DNA from: Betaproteobacteria bacterium
Lineage (GTDB): Bacteria; Pseudomonadota; Gammaproteobacteria; Burkholderiales; CAIKXV01
DNA length: 64,000 bases
Direction of reading: 5' to 3'
NCBI GenBank assembly: GCA_947458265.1
Contig: CANGYF010000008.1
Location: forward strand, 100,993 to 164,992
A program made the position numbers and the translations under genes. Of this stretch, positions 8,880 through 17,681 are shown piece by piece (the stretch's first letter is position 1; every line of letters begins with the position of its first letter). The notes beneath the pieces were generated by a model. That model did no database searches, was not told the origin of the DNA, and was given only the letters and a program-made list of their open reading frames with translations.

Positions 8880-10313
8880 ATGAGCAGTCCCTACCCCACG
8901 ACGGCCACCGCCCAGGCTGCCGCCTTCATCGAATCGTTGACCCCGGCGATGATCCCGCGCGAGGCCGCGCGCATCGGACGGCGCTGCGTGCTGGACGGCC
9001 TGTCGGTGATGGTCGCCGGCCTGGCGGAAGAGACCTATGTGCTGCTGGCCGACGATGTCCAGGCCCAGGGGGGCCGCAAGGACGCCCTGCTGTTCGGGCG
9101 CGGCCGCGCGAAGGTACCGGCACCGCTGGCAGCGCGCGTGCTCGGTGGCGCCGGCCATGCACACGACTGGGACGACACCCAGGTCTCAAACGATCCGCGC
9201 CACCAGTACGGGCTGCTCACGCATCCGACAGTGCCGCCGCTGGCCGCCGCGCTGGCGGTGTCGCAGATGCTGATCAGCCAGGGCCAGAAGGTGAGCGGCG
9301 CCGATTTCTTCACCGCCTTCATGGCCGGCTTCGAGGTCGAGTGCAAGCTGTCCGAATGGCTGCTGCCGTTCGTCTACAAGGAACGTTCGTTCCATTCCAG
9401 CGGCGTGGTCGGGCTGTTCGGTGCCGCTGCCACGAGCGCGAAGCTGCTCGGACTCACCGGGGACAAGCTGCGCATGGCGCTGTCCATCTGCGCCAGCATG
9501 GCCGCCGGCTGCCGCGTCAATTTCGGCACGATGAGCAAGCCGCTGCAGGTCGCGCGCGCGGCGGAGAACGGCGTGACCGCCGCATTGCTCGCGCAGCGCG
9601 GCTTCACCGCCGACCTCAACGGGCTTGATGGCGAGTGGGGTTTCTTCCGCGTCTACGGCAATGGCTGCTTCCCCGAGAAGCTGGCGCAGGGATTCGGCGG
9701 CGAGAAGAAGCAGCAGTGGTCGATCGTGAGCCCCGGCGTCTCGGTCAAACCCTACCCGTCCGGCATCCTCACCCACCAGACGATGGACGGCATGCTGGAG
9801 CTGCTGCGTGGCGAATCCATCAAGCCGGAGATGATCGAGCGCATCGACATCCATACCGGCAGCAACGTGCTCAACCCGATCCGCTTCGCGGTCGCGAAGA
9901 CCCACCTGCAGGCCAAGTTCTCGATGGCCGGCCTGCTGACGATGATCATCCTGCGCCACCGCGCCGGCCGACAGGAGTTCACCAACGAGTTCATCGGATC
10001 GCCGGCGGCACAGGAGATGCAGGGACGCATCCATACCCATGTCGATCCGCAGATCGAATCGCAGGGCATGGAGATCATCCGCTCCCGCATCGAACTCACG
10101 ACGAAGGACGGACGCCGCTTCGTGCACTGGGCACCGGAGGCCTACCGCGGCGGGCCGCTCAATCCGCTGTCCGAGGACGACCTGGCCGCCAAGCTCGCAG
10201 CCTGCGCCGACGGACTGCTCGACCGTGACCGCCAGGACAAGCTGCTGCGCGCAGCCCGGCGCGTCGACAAGCTCGCCAATGCAGCGATGATCGCGAAGCT
10301 GATGCAGCCATGA
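8880..10313 (+). CDS. MmgE/PrpD family protein
   Basis: Encodes 477 residues. GGAGGA at about 8868-8873 precedes the ATG. The active-site segment reads GHAHDWDDTQVSND, and other landmarks are GRRCVLDGLSVMVAGL, AAGCRVNFGTMSKPLQ and SVKPYPSGILTHQTM. The SVKPYPSG-type loop and the NFGTMSKP loop make it closer to the copy at 3364 than to the one at 7421. Its stop overlaps the start of the next TTT receptor (ATGA), so enzyme and receptor are translationally coupled, which supports a shared substrate. Confidence 0.87.
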   Translation: MSSPYPTTATAQAAAFIESLTPAMIPREAARIGRRCVLDGLSVMVAGLAEETYVLLADDVQAQGGRKDALLFGRGRAKVPAPLAARVLGGAGHAHDWDDTQVSNDPRHQYGLLTHPTVPPLAAALAVSQMLISQGQKVSGADFFTAFMAGFEVECKLSEWLLPFVYKERSFHSSGVVGLFGAAATSAKLLGLTGDKLRMALSICASMAAGCRVNFGTMSKPLQVARAAENGVTAALLAQRGFTADLNGLDGEWGFFRVYGNGCFPEKLAQGFGGEKKQQWSIVSPGVSVKPYPSGILTHQTMDGMLELLRGESIKPEMIERIDIHTGSNVLNPIRFAVAKTHLQAKFSMAGLLTMIILRHRAGRQEFTNEFIGSPAAQEMQGRIHTHVDPQIESQGMEIIRSRIELTTKDGRRFVHWAPEAYRGGPLNPLSEDDLAAKLAACADGLLDRDRQDKLLRAARRVDKLANAAMIAKLMQP

Positions 10314-11278
10314 AGCGCGTGCCTGCCGCTTGCGCACTGGCCGCTGCCCTCCTGGCCACGGCCGGTTCGCAGGCGCTCGCCCAGGCCTGGCCGGCCAAGC
10401 CGATCCGGATGATCATCCCGTTCCCGCCCGGCGGCGCGACCGACCTGATCGGCCGGTTGTCGGCGCAGCGGCTGTCCGAGGCTCTTGGCCAGCCGGTGCT
10501 GGTCGAGAGCCGGGCTGGCGCCGGCGGCACCATCGGCACCGAGCTCGGCATGCGCTCGGCCCCGGACGGCTACACGCTCACCTTCAGCGTGGCGAGCTAT
10601 GCGGTGAACCCGAGCCTGTACAAGCTCGCGTTCGATCCGGTGAAGGACATCCAGCCGATCATCCAGCTGTCTCAGGGGCCGATCCTGCTCGCCGCCCATC
10701 CGACCCTGCCGGTGAAGTCCACCCGCGACCTGATCGCGCTGGCGCGCAGGAACCCGGGCAGTGTGAACTTCTCGACCACCGGCCAGGGCACGATCAGCCA
10801 CCTTGCGGCCGAACACTTCATGTCGCTCGCCGGTGTGCGCATGACGCATATCCCCTACAAGGGCACCGGTCCGGCGCTGGCCGACACCGTGGCCGGGCAT
10901 GTCAGCCTGACCTTCGGCAACGTGTTCGCGACGCTTCCGCTCGCCCGCTCCGGCAAGCTGCGCGCGATCGCGCTCACCAGCGCGCAGCGTATCTCCGGCG
11001 ACCCGTCCATCCCCACGCTGGCCGAGTCCGGCGTGCCCGGCTACGAGATCGTGCTATGGCACGGGCTGCTCGGGCCGCGCGGGCTTGCGCGCCCGATCGT
11101 CGACCGCCTCAATGGAGAACTGAACCGGTCGCTGAAGACGAAGGAGATGATCGACCGCATGGAAGGCGACGGGCTGACTCCTGCAGGCGGCACGCCGGAG
11201 ATGTTCGGCGAGCGCATCGCGAAGGACATCGAGCTCTACCGCAGGATCGTCGCAAAGGCAGGCATCAAGGCGGAGTGA
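10310..11278 (+). CDS. TTT/Bug substrate-binding protein
   Basis: Encodes 322 residues, starting inside the last codon of the MmgE/PrpD gene. A Sec-type signal (MKRVPAACALAAALLATAGS to ALAQA) precedes IRMIIPFPPGGATDLIGR, ESRAGAGGTIGTELGM, APDGYTLTFS and HIPYKGTGPALADTV. The 4-base overlap is the clearest receptor-enzyme pairing in the window. The gene ends a plus-strand run and faces another receptor gene on the minus strand. Confidence 0.87.
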   Translation: MKRVPAACALAAALLATAGSQALAQAWPAKPIRMIIPFPPGGATDLIGRLSAQRLSEALGQPVLVESRAGAGGTIGTELGMRSAPDGYTLTFSVASYAVNPSLYKLAFDPVKDIQPIIQLSQGPILLAAHPTLPVKSTRDLIALARRNPGSVNFSTTGQGTISHLAAEHFMSLAGVRMTHIPYKGTGPALADTVAGHVSLTFGNVFATLPLARSGKLRAIALTSAQRISGDPSIPTLAESGVPGYEIVLWHGLLGPRGLARPIVDRLNGELNRSLKTKEMIDRMEGDGLTPAGGTPEMFGERIAKDIELYRRIVAKAGIKAE

Positions 11279-11344
11279 ACCGGTCCAGGCCGGCCGGTGC
11301 GCCCTCGTACGCGGCTGTGCCGCAGGTACGCCGGGTCCGGCCGC

Positions 11345-12373
11345 TCAGCCTTCGGGCTTGATGCCTGCCCGCTTCACCACGCGGCCGAATACTTCCAGGT
11401 CGCCTCGGATCTGCTTCACGTAGTCCTCCGGTGAATTCGGCGCCACCGCCTCGAACCCCTGCGCTTCGAACCGCTGCCGGAAGTCCGGGGATTTGAGTGC
11501 AGCATTGACCTGCGCATTGAGACGCACGACGACATCGCGCGGCAGGCCGGCCGGGCCGACGAGCCCATAGCTGCCCTCGACCGGATGCACCTTCAGCCCC
11601 GCTTCGAGCAGGGTCGGTAGTCCCTTCGCGCCTTCCGGCCGCGTCGCGCCGGTGGCAGCGAGCAGGCGCAGCCGACCCGCCTTCGCCGCACCCTCCGCCT
11701 GCGGCAGCGTGAGGAAGGCCAGGTCGATCTCGCCGCCGGTCAGAGCCGCCAGCGCGGGTCCAAGGCCCTTGTAGGCCACATGGACCATCTCGACGCCGGG
11801 CGTCGCGCTCTGCAGGGCCTCGGCGATCAGGTGCGAGATCGATCCCACGCCGGACGATCCGTAGTTCAGCTTGCCACGCCGCTCGCGCGCGATGCGAACC
11901 AGGTCCTGCGCCGTCTTGGCCGGCACCGATGGATGCACCGCCAGCACGTAGTGGGTCACCGCGACCGAGGCGATCGGCGTGACGTCCTTCAGCGGGTCGT
12001 AGCGCAGCTTCGGGTCGATCACCGGCGACAGCACCAGGCTGCCGAGGCTGCCTACGCCGAGCGTGTAGCCGTCGGGCACCGCACGGACCATCACCTCCAT
12101 GCCGATCGAGCCACCGGCGCCGCCGCGATTGTCGATCAGCACTGGCTGGCCCAGACCTTCGGACAGCCGCTGGCCGAGCGTGCGCCCGACCGCATCGACC
12201 GGGCCACCGGCGGCGAACGGAACCACGATGCGCACCGGTTTCGCCGGATACGCCGCAGGCTGGGCCAGCACCGCGCCGGCCGACGACGCCAGGCTGGCAA
12301 CGGCCAGGCCCAGGCGTGCCGCCGAGCGCCACGCCTGCACCACGCCCGCGCCAGCGAAGCCGCCGATCGTCAT
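11345..12373 (-). CDS. TTT/Bug substrate-binding protein
   Basis: Encodes 342 residues; the ATG at 12373 overlaps the stop of the upstream ThDP enzyme by 4 bases (ATGA). A signal peptide (about 40 residues, ending AVLAQPA) is followed by VRIVVPFAAGGPVDAVGR, DNRGGAGGSIGMEVMV, VPDGYTLGVG and HVAYKGLGPALAALTGG. Coupling to a decarboxylase-like ThDP enzyme suggests that it captures a 2-oxoacid or a precursor of one. That is an inference from context only. Confidence 0.87.
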   Translation of the reverse strand: MTIGGFAGAGVVQAWRSAARLGLAVASLASSAGAVLAQPAAYPAKPVRIVVPFAAGGPVDAVGRTLGQRLSEGLGQPVLIDNRGGAGGSIGMEVMVRAVPDGYTLGVGSLGSLVLSPVIDPKLRYDPLKDVTPIASVAVTHYVLAVHPSVPAKTAQDLVRIARERRGKLNYGSSGVGSISHLIAEALQSATPGVEMVHVAYKGLGPALAALTGGEIDLAFLTLPQAEGAAKAGRLRLLAATGATRPEGAKGLPTLLEAGLKVHPVEGSYGLVGPAGLPRDVVVRLNAQVNAALKSPDFRQRFEAQGFEAVAPNSPEDYVKQIRGDLEVFGRVVKRAGIKPEG

Positions 12374-14124
12374 TCCGCGTCGTACCCGGGCAGCACCCGC
12401 ATGTCGATCACGCACACCCCGCCCGCCTTGACATGCGCAAGCCCGCGCTCGATCGCCGGACGCATCTCGGAGAACTCCTTGACCGGGCCGATGCCGAGGG
12501 CCCCCTGGGCGGTGCCCATCGCGGCCAGGTCGATGTCCGGATCGTCGATGCGCTGGCCGATCCAGCGGTTCTCCGGCGGCCGGCCGCGCTTGACCGCGAT
12601 CGCTTCCTGATGGCGCTCGTCGTTGAAGTACGAGCGGTTGTTGCAGATGACGAACAGCGCCGGAATCTTGTAGTGCGTCGCCGTCCAGATCGCAGTGTTG
12701 CCCATCAGGAAGTCGCCATCGCCCATGATGCCCAGCGCGATCCGGCCGCTGTCCTTGATCGCCAGCGCACCGCCAACGGTGATGCCCGGGCCTGCACCGA
12801 CGCCCGCGCCGCCGTCGACACCGATGTAGTCGAGCGGATGCTTGAACGGCAGGTAGGAACCGTGCCAGCCCAGCGGCAGGCGGGTCACGCAATAGTCGAC
12901 ACCCTCGAGCACCTCGCGCAGCGCATCGCCCACGCCCTGCAGCGTGACGGCGCTGGTCGACGCAACCTTGCCCGCTGCCGCCTTCGGCACCGGTACCGTC
13001 GACTTGCGCGGCTGCACCGCATCCAGCAGCAGCGGCACTGCCGCGTCCGGCTCGCACATCAGCAGCAGGTCGACCGGCGGCAGCACGTGGTAATCCATGC
13101 TCCAGCCGCGATGGTTGTGCTGGTCGCAGGACACCTGGATCACCTTGGCGCCGACCGGCTTGTCGCCGAACGCCTGCTTGAACGTGCCGCCGAGGTCGAG
13201 CCAGTCGAGCGAAAGGATGACGTCGGCATCCCGCAGCGCCTCGGCCGCCTCGGGCCCGAGTCGGTTGCCGGGCGGGCCGACGTGCAGCGGATGGTCGGTC
13301 GGGAACGACGCGGCCAGCTTGATGTGGCTGACCGATTCCATCTGCAGCTTCTCAGCCAGTGCGACCCGCGCGTTCCAGCCGTCCAGGCTGCGCGACACGC
13401 GGCCGGCAAGCATGACCGGGCGCTTTGCGTTCGACAGCAGCGCCGCAGCCTGCTTGACGAGGTCCGGCGACGGATGCACGTCCTGCGGCGCCGCGAAGCG
13501 GTCGAAGTCGGGCATCGGCGGCATCGCGGGAATCCTGTCTTCCTGCAGCGCGACATCGAGGTTCACGTACACCGGCCCGCGCGGGGCGGTCAGTGCGATC
13601 TGCCGCGCCCGCAGCAGCGCCTCGACGGCAGCCGGCACCGACGCCGGCTGGTTGTCCCACTTGGTGAAGTCCCGTACCAGCGAGGCCTGGTCTGCACAGG
13701 TATGGATCCACTCGATCCACGGCCGGCGCCGCGCGGCATCCATCGGCCCGTTGGCGCCGAGGATCAGCACCGGCGTGCGGTCGCACCAGGCGTTGAAGAT
13801 CGGCATCGACGCATGCATCAGGCCGACGTTGGAATGCAGCGCAGAGGCCATCAGCCGGCCCGAGGCCTTCCAGTAGCCCTGCGCGATGTGCACCGCATGC
13901 TCGTCGTGCAGGCACAGGATCATCTGCGGCGTGCGGTTGCCCAGGTAGTTGACGATGCTGTCATGCAGCCCGCGGTAGCTCGCGCCCGGGTTGAGCGCGA
14001 TGAACGGGATGTCGAGGCGGCGCAGCGTCTCGGCGACGGCGTCGCTGCCGAACAGGACATCGCTCGGGGCACCGGCCACAGGTGCATCGTGCACGATCAG
14101 GTCATGGGGAATCGGTTCGTTCAT
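12370..14124 (-). CDS. Thiamine-diphosphate-dependent enzyme, acetolactate synthase/decarboxylase-like
   Basis: Encodes 584 residues with the three-domain architecture of ThDP enzymes. The pyrimidine-binding domain carries NPGASYRGLHDS and the catalytic Glu in CLHDEHAVHIAQGYW. The central domain follows. The ThDP/Mg motif is MGDGDFLMGNTAIW through NNRSYFND near residues 470-505. The start (14124) lies just past a short divergent promoter gap shared with the plus-strand receptor at 14191. It could be a 2-oxoacid decarboxylase, oxalyl-CoA decarboxylase-like enzyme or carboligase; the sequence alone does not decide. The downstream receptor overlaps it by 4 bases. Confidence 0.85.
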   Translation of the reverse strand: MNEPIPHDLIVHDAPVAGAPSDVLFGSDAVAETLRRLDIPFIALNPGASYRGLHDSIVNYLGNRTPQMILCLHDEHAVHIAQGYWKASGRLMASALHSNVGLMHASMPIFNAWCDRTPVLILGANGPMDAARRRPWIEWIHTCADQASLVRDFTKWDNQPASVPAAVEALLRARQIALTAPRGPVYVNLDVALQEDRIPAMPPMPDFDRFAAPQDVHPSPDLVKQAAALLSNAKRPVMLAGRVSRSLDGWNARVALAEKLQMESVSHIKLAASFPTDHPLHVGPPGNRLGPEAAEALRDADVILSLDWLDLGGTFKQAFGDKPVGAKVIQVSCDQHNHRGWSMDYHVLPPVDLLLMCEPDAAVPLLLDAVQPRKSTVPVPKAAAGKVASTSAVTLQGVGDALREVLEGVDYCVTRLPLGWHGSYLPFKHPLDYIGVDGGAGVGAGPGITVGGALAIKDSGRIALGIMGDGDFLMGNTAIWTATHYKIPALFVICNNRSYFNDERHQEAIAVKRGRPPENRWIGQRIDDPDIDLAAMGTAQGALGIGPVKEFSEMRPAIERGLAHVKAGGVCVIDMRVLPGYDAE

Positions 14125-14190
14125 CTGGGACGGCCTCGGCGGTTGATCGGGGTCTGCTATCCTGCACGTGCTTCCGGAGGAGGATGTCAG

Positions 14191-15168
14191 ATGATACCGA
14201 TCATTCGAACCGCTGCAGCGGTCGCGGTAGCCACGCTCTGCACCAGCGCCGCCATGCCCTTGGCTGCACAGTCGTTCCCTGCCCGTCCGTCGCGCATCAT
14301 CGTGCCGTTCCCGCCCGGGCAGGCCGCCGACACCTTCGCGCGGCTGGCAGCCGAGCGTCTGTCCGCGACCTGGGGCCAGCCGGTGGTGGTCGAGAACCGG
14401 GCCGGCGGCGCCGGCATGATCGGTGCCGAGGCCGCCGCGCGCTCGAAGCCGGATGGCTACACGGCACTGATGGGGTCGGCCGGACCGATCTCGATCAATC
14501 CACACGTGTTCACGAAGCTGCCCTACGACACGATGAAGGACTTCGTGCCGCTGGCGCAGGTGGTCGCGCTGCCGCTGGTTATCGTTGCCCACCCGAGCCT
14601 GCCAGTGCGCTCGGTGAAGGAACTGCTGGCGCTGGCGCGAAGCCGGCCCGGGCAGGTGCAGTACGCATCGGCCGGACCAGCCACCTCCCAGCACCTGGCT
14701 GGTGAACTGTTCGCCAGCATGGCAGGGGTGAAGATGGTGCACGTCCCCTACAAGGGCAGCGGGCCTGCGCTGCAGGACCTGCTCGGCGGCCACGTGACGC
14801 TGATGGTGGACAGTCTCACCTCGGCACTGCCTTCGATCCAGTCGGGGAAGCTGCGCGCGATCGGCGTGACCACCCGGGAACGCGTGCCGTCGGCACCCGC
14901 GATACCGGCGATCGGCGAACAGCTGGCCGGCTACGAGGCGGTCGGCTGGATCGGCGCACTGGGCATCACCGGCACGCCACCCGAGATCCTGGCGCGCTGG
15001 ACCTCGGACCTCGCCGCGATCGTGCGGGAACCGTCGATGCGCGAGCGCATCCTCGCCCAGGCCGCGGTACCGGCCACCCTGTCCGGTGTCGAGTTCGGCG
15101 CTTTCCTGCAGCAGCAGCATGAACTCTGGGGCAAGGTGGTACGCCTGTCGGGGACGCGGCTGGACTGA
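14191..15168 (+). CDS. TTT/Bug substrate-binding protein
   Basis: Encodes 325 residues. A strong GGAGGAGG (14176-14183) selects the ATG at 14191. The signal peptide ends PLAAQS. The usually conserved PGG after IIVPF is PGQ here (IIVPFPPGQAADTFAR), a small departure from the family. Other motifs are ENRAGGAGMIGAEAAA, KPDGYTALMG and [17 protein letters not shown]. It is divergent from the ThDP enzyme gene and leads into an SDR gene 47 bases on. Confidence 0.86.
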   Translation: MIPIIRTAAAVAVATLCTSAAMPLAAQSFPARPSRIIVPFPPGQAADTFARLAAERLSATWGQPVVVENRAGGAGMIGAEAAARSKPDGYTALMGSAGPISINPHVFTKLPYDTMKDFVPLAQVVALPLVIVAHPSLPVRSVKELLALARSRPGQVQYASAGPATSQHLAGELFASMAGVKMVHVPYKGSGPALQDLLGGHVTLMVDSLTSALPSIQSGKLRAIGVTTRERVPSAPAIPAIGEQLAGYEAVGWIGALGITGTPPEILARWTSDLAAIVREPSMRERILAQAAVPATLSGVEFGAFLQQQHELWGKVVRLSGTRLD

Positions 15169-15215
15169 TACCCTGCCGGTCCGACGGCAACCGTCACCAC
15201 TGCAGGAGCATTCGA

Positions 15216-16019
15216 ATGGACCTGGGCATCGCTGGCGAACACGCGCTCGTGATCGGCGGCTCGGAAGGCATCGGTTTCGCATCGGCGCGCACCTTGCTCG
15301 ACAACGGGGCCAAGGTCACGATCGTATCGCGCAACCCGGAGAAGCTCGCACGGGCGGCGGATCTCCTCGAGACCGCGGCGGGCAGGCCGGTACGCCATTT
15401 CGCGGCCGACATCACGCAGACGTACGACGTCGCCAAGCTCACCGACTGGCTGCGTTCCGACGACAGCGAAGGCAGCCCGCGCCTGGACATCCTGGTCGCG
15501 GCCGTGGGCGGCAGCCAGCGCGCGCTGTTCGAGGAACTCACCGACGATGCCTGGCTCGCCAACTACGAATTCAACGTGCTGTCGGCGATACGCTCGATCC
15601 GCCTCGCCCTGCCGATGCTGAAGGACGCCGGCACCGGCAGCATCGTGCTGCTCGGCGCCGCCGGCGCGCGCATGCCGTACGAACACCAGGTGGTGTCCAA
15701 CGTCCACAAGGCCGGCCTTATCGCGCTGACCAAGACACTCGCCGCAGAGCTGTCCCGCTTCGGCATCCGGGTCAACTCGGTATCGCCGGGCCGCACCCGC
15801 ACCGCGCTCTGGGCCAAGCGGGCGGCGCAGCTGGCGGTCGAGCGCGGGGTCGACGAGGAAGCGGTGATCAGCGAGTTCGCCCGCGACATCCCGCTGCGCC
15901 GCTTCGGCCGTCCGGAAGAGATCGCCTCGATGGTCGCCTTCCTGGCCTCGCACCAGGCCAGCTACATCACCGGGCAATCGGTGCTGGTGGACGGCGGCAT
16001 CGCGCGCGGGCTGCTCTGA
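15216..16019 (+). CDS. SDR-family oxidoreductase lacking the usual catalytic Tyr
   Basis: Encodes 267 residues of the classical short-chain dehydrogenase fold. The nucleotide-binding motif is GGSEGIGFASARTLL, and the end is ITGQSVLVDGGIARG. An AGGAG at 15203-15207 precedes the ATG. Where classical SDRs have YxxxK, this protein reads SNVHKAG: the Lys is present but the Tyr position is Ser. The usual NNAG motif is AAVGGS. Such variants are known among FabG-like SDRs, so the activity may be altered or lost. Confidence 0.83.
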   Translation: MDLGIAGEHALVIGGSEGIGFASARTLLDNGAKVTIVSRNPEKLARAADLLETAAGRPVRHFAADITQTYDVAKLTDWLRSDDSEGSPRLDILVAAVGGSQRALFEELTDDAWLANYEFNVLSAIRSIRLALPMLKDAGTGSIVLLGAAGARMPYEHQVVSNVHKAGLIALTKTLAAELSRFGIRVNSVSPGRTRTALWAKRAAQLAVERGVDEEAVISEFARDIPLRRFGRPEEIASMVAFLASHQASYITGQSVLVDGGIARGLL

Positions 16020-16035
16020 CCGAAGGCCGCCGGAG

Positions 16036-17667
16036 ATGCGCGGTCACATGGCCATCGTCGGCGGCATGCTGCTCGCCCTGTGCGCGCTCATGCTGGCCGG
16101 CCAGTCGCTGCGGACCCTGGAGTCGGCCAGCCAGGGCATCGAGGTGTCGCGTGGCCATGCAGATGCGATCCCGGTAACGGTGTTCCGACCGGCTGGCAGC
16201 ACCGGCCCACGCCCGGTGGTCGTCATCGCGCACGGCTTCGCCGGCTCGCAGCAACTGATGCAGGCGTTCGCGACGACGGCCGCGCGCAACGGGCTGATCG
16301 CGGTCACCTTCGACTTCCCGGGGCACGGCCGGCATCCGCAGCCGCTGCCGGGCAGCCTGCAGGCGCACGACGCCCTGCTCGCCTCGCTGCTCGGCGCAGT
16401 CGACCGGGTGGTGGCCTTCGCCCGGACGCTGCCTGGTGCCGATGGTCGGGTCGCCCTGCTCGGCCATTCGATGGCATCGGACCTGGTCGTGAGGCAGGCA
16501 CAGGCCGATCCGTCGATCGCCGCGACCATCGGTGTGTCGCTGGTCTACGGTGGCGCGCGCATGGTGCCGCCACGCAACCTGCTGTCGATCTACGGCTCGA
16601 TCGAACCGGCGATGGTGCAGTCGTTCGGTCGCCGCCTGGTCGCCGGCCCGGATGCGACCGACGAGGCCGCTGCCGGCGTCGTTCCCGGTCAGACCTACGG
16701 CCGCTTCGAGGACGGCAGTGCACGGCGCTTCGTGCTGGCGCCCGGCGCCGAGCACATCGGTGTGCTCTACCATGCGACCAGCCAGCGCGAGGCACTGGAC
16801 TGGATGCGCCAGGCCTTCGACGGCGCTGCGGCGTCCGGGACGGTCGAGGTCCCGTACATCGATGCCCGCGGCCCGGCCATCGCAGGGCTGCTCGCGGGCG
16901 TGGTGCTGCTGGCCTGGCCGCTGTCGCTGCTGCTCGGCTCCGTGTCGCGCGGCGATACGCCCGCGCGACGAGGCATGTACGGCCGCGCGGCCGCGGCGAT
17001 CGACGCAGGGTCGACGCGTACGCTCGCACGCCGCGACTGGCTGTGGCTCACACTCGGTCCGGCACTGGCGACTCCGCTGCTGCTACGCCTGGTACCGTCC
17101 CACTTCCTGCCGATCCTGCTGGGCGACTACCTGCTGCTGCATTTCGGCCTTTACGGGCTGCTCACCGCCGGAGGCACCCTGTGGCTCTTGCGCAGCGGCA
17201 GGCTGGAACCGCTGACGGTGCGCCCCCCATCCCTCGGGACGCTGCTGGCAGCGCTGGCGATGATCGGCTGGGCCACGCTGGCGATAGGGATACCGGTCGA
17301 CCGGTATGTGTTCAACCTGTGGCCCGCCGACGGCCGCGGCCCGCTGATCCTCACACTGCTGGCAGGCACTCTCGCCTGGGCCTTCGCCGACGAGGCGCTT
17401 GCACGCCATCCGCAGGCACCGCGCCTTGCCTACCCGATCACGAAGGCGCTGTTCATCGGCTCGCTGGTGCTGGCCGTCGCGCTCGACCTGTCGCGCCTGT
17501 TCTTCCTCGTGATCATCATCCCGGCCATCCTGGTGATGTTCATCGTCTACGGACTGATCAGCCGATGCTGCCTGCGTGCCACCGGCAGCCCGTGGCCGGG
17601 AGCGATCGCCTCGGCGCTGGCCTTCGCCTGGGGCATCGCGGTCACGTTCCCTGCAATCAGCCGCTGA
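16036..17667 (+). CDS. Alpha/beta hydrolase fused to a multi-pass membrane domain
   Basis: Encodes 543 residues. An N-terminal anchor (about 5-25) is followed by a dienelactone-hydrolase/lipase-like domain with HGFAGSQQL as oxyanion loop, FPGHGRH, the nucleophile elbow LLGHSMASD (Ser near 151) and a final His region near GAEHIG. From about residue 275 on the protein is hydrophobic, with roughly seven membrane segments. The start is 16 bases after the SDR stop. The hydrolase probably faces the periplasm, but topology was not computed. Substrate unknown. Confidence 0.75.
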   Translation: MRGHMAIVGGMLLALCALMLAGQSLRTLESASQGIEVSRGHADAIPVTVFRPAGSTGPRPVVVIAHGFAGSQQLMQAFATTAARNGLIAVTFDFPGHGRHPQPLPGSLQAHDALLASLLGAVDRVVAFARTLPGADGRVALLGHSMASDLVVRQAQADPSIAATIGVSLVYGGARMVPPRNLLSIYGSIEPAMVQSFGRRLVAGPDATDEAAAGVVPGQTYGRFEDGSARRFVLAPGAEHIGVLYHATSQREALDWMRQAFDGAAASGTVEVPYIDARGPAIAGLLAGVVLLAWPLSLLLGSVSRGDTPARRGMYGRAAAAIDAGSTRTLARRDWLWLTLGPALATPLLLRLVPSHFLPILLGDYLLLHFGLYGLLTAGGTLWLLRSGRLEPLTVRPPSLGTLLAALAMIGWATLAIGIPVDRYVFNLWPADGRGPLILTLLAGTLAWAFADEALARHPQAPRLAYPITKALFIGSLVLAVALDLSRLFFLVIIIPAILVMFIVYGLISRCCLRATGSPWPGAIASALAFAWGIAVTFPAISR

Positions 17668-17681
17668 GCGCGGTCGCCGGT

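Noticed and set aside
12316-14190. Long plus-strand open frame opposite the ThDP enzyme
   Set aside because: It is the antisense of a conserved gene; only the part from 14191 has receptor motifs and a ribosome site.
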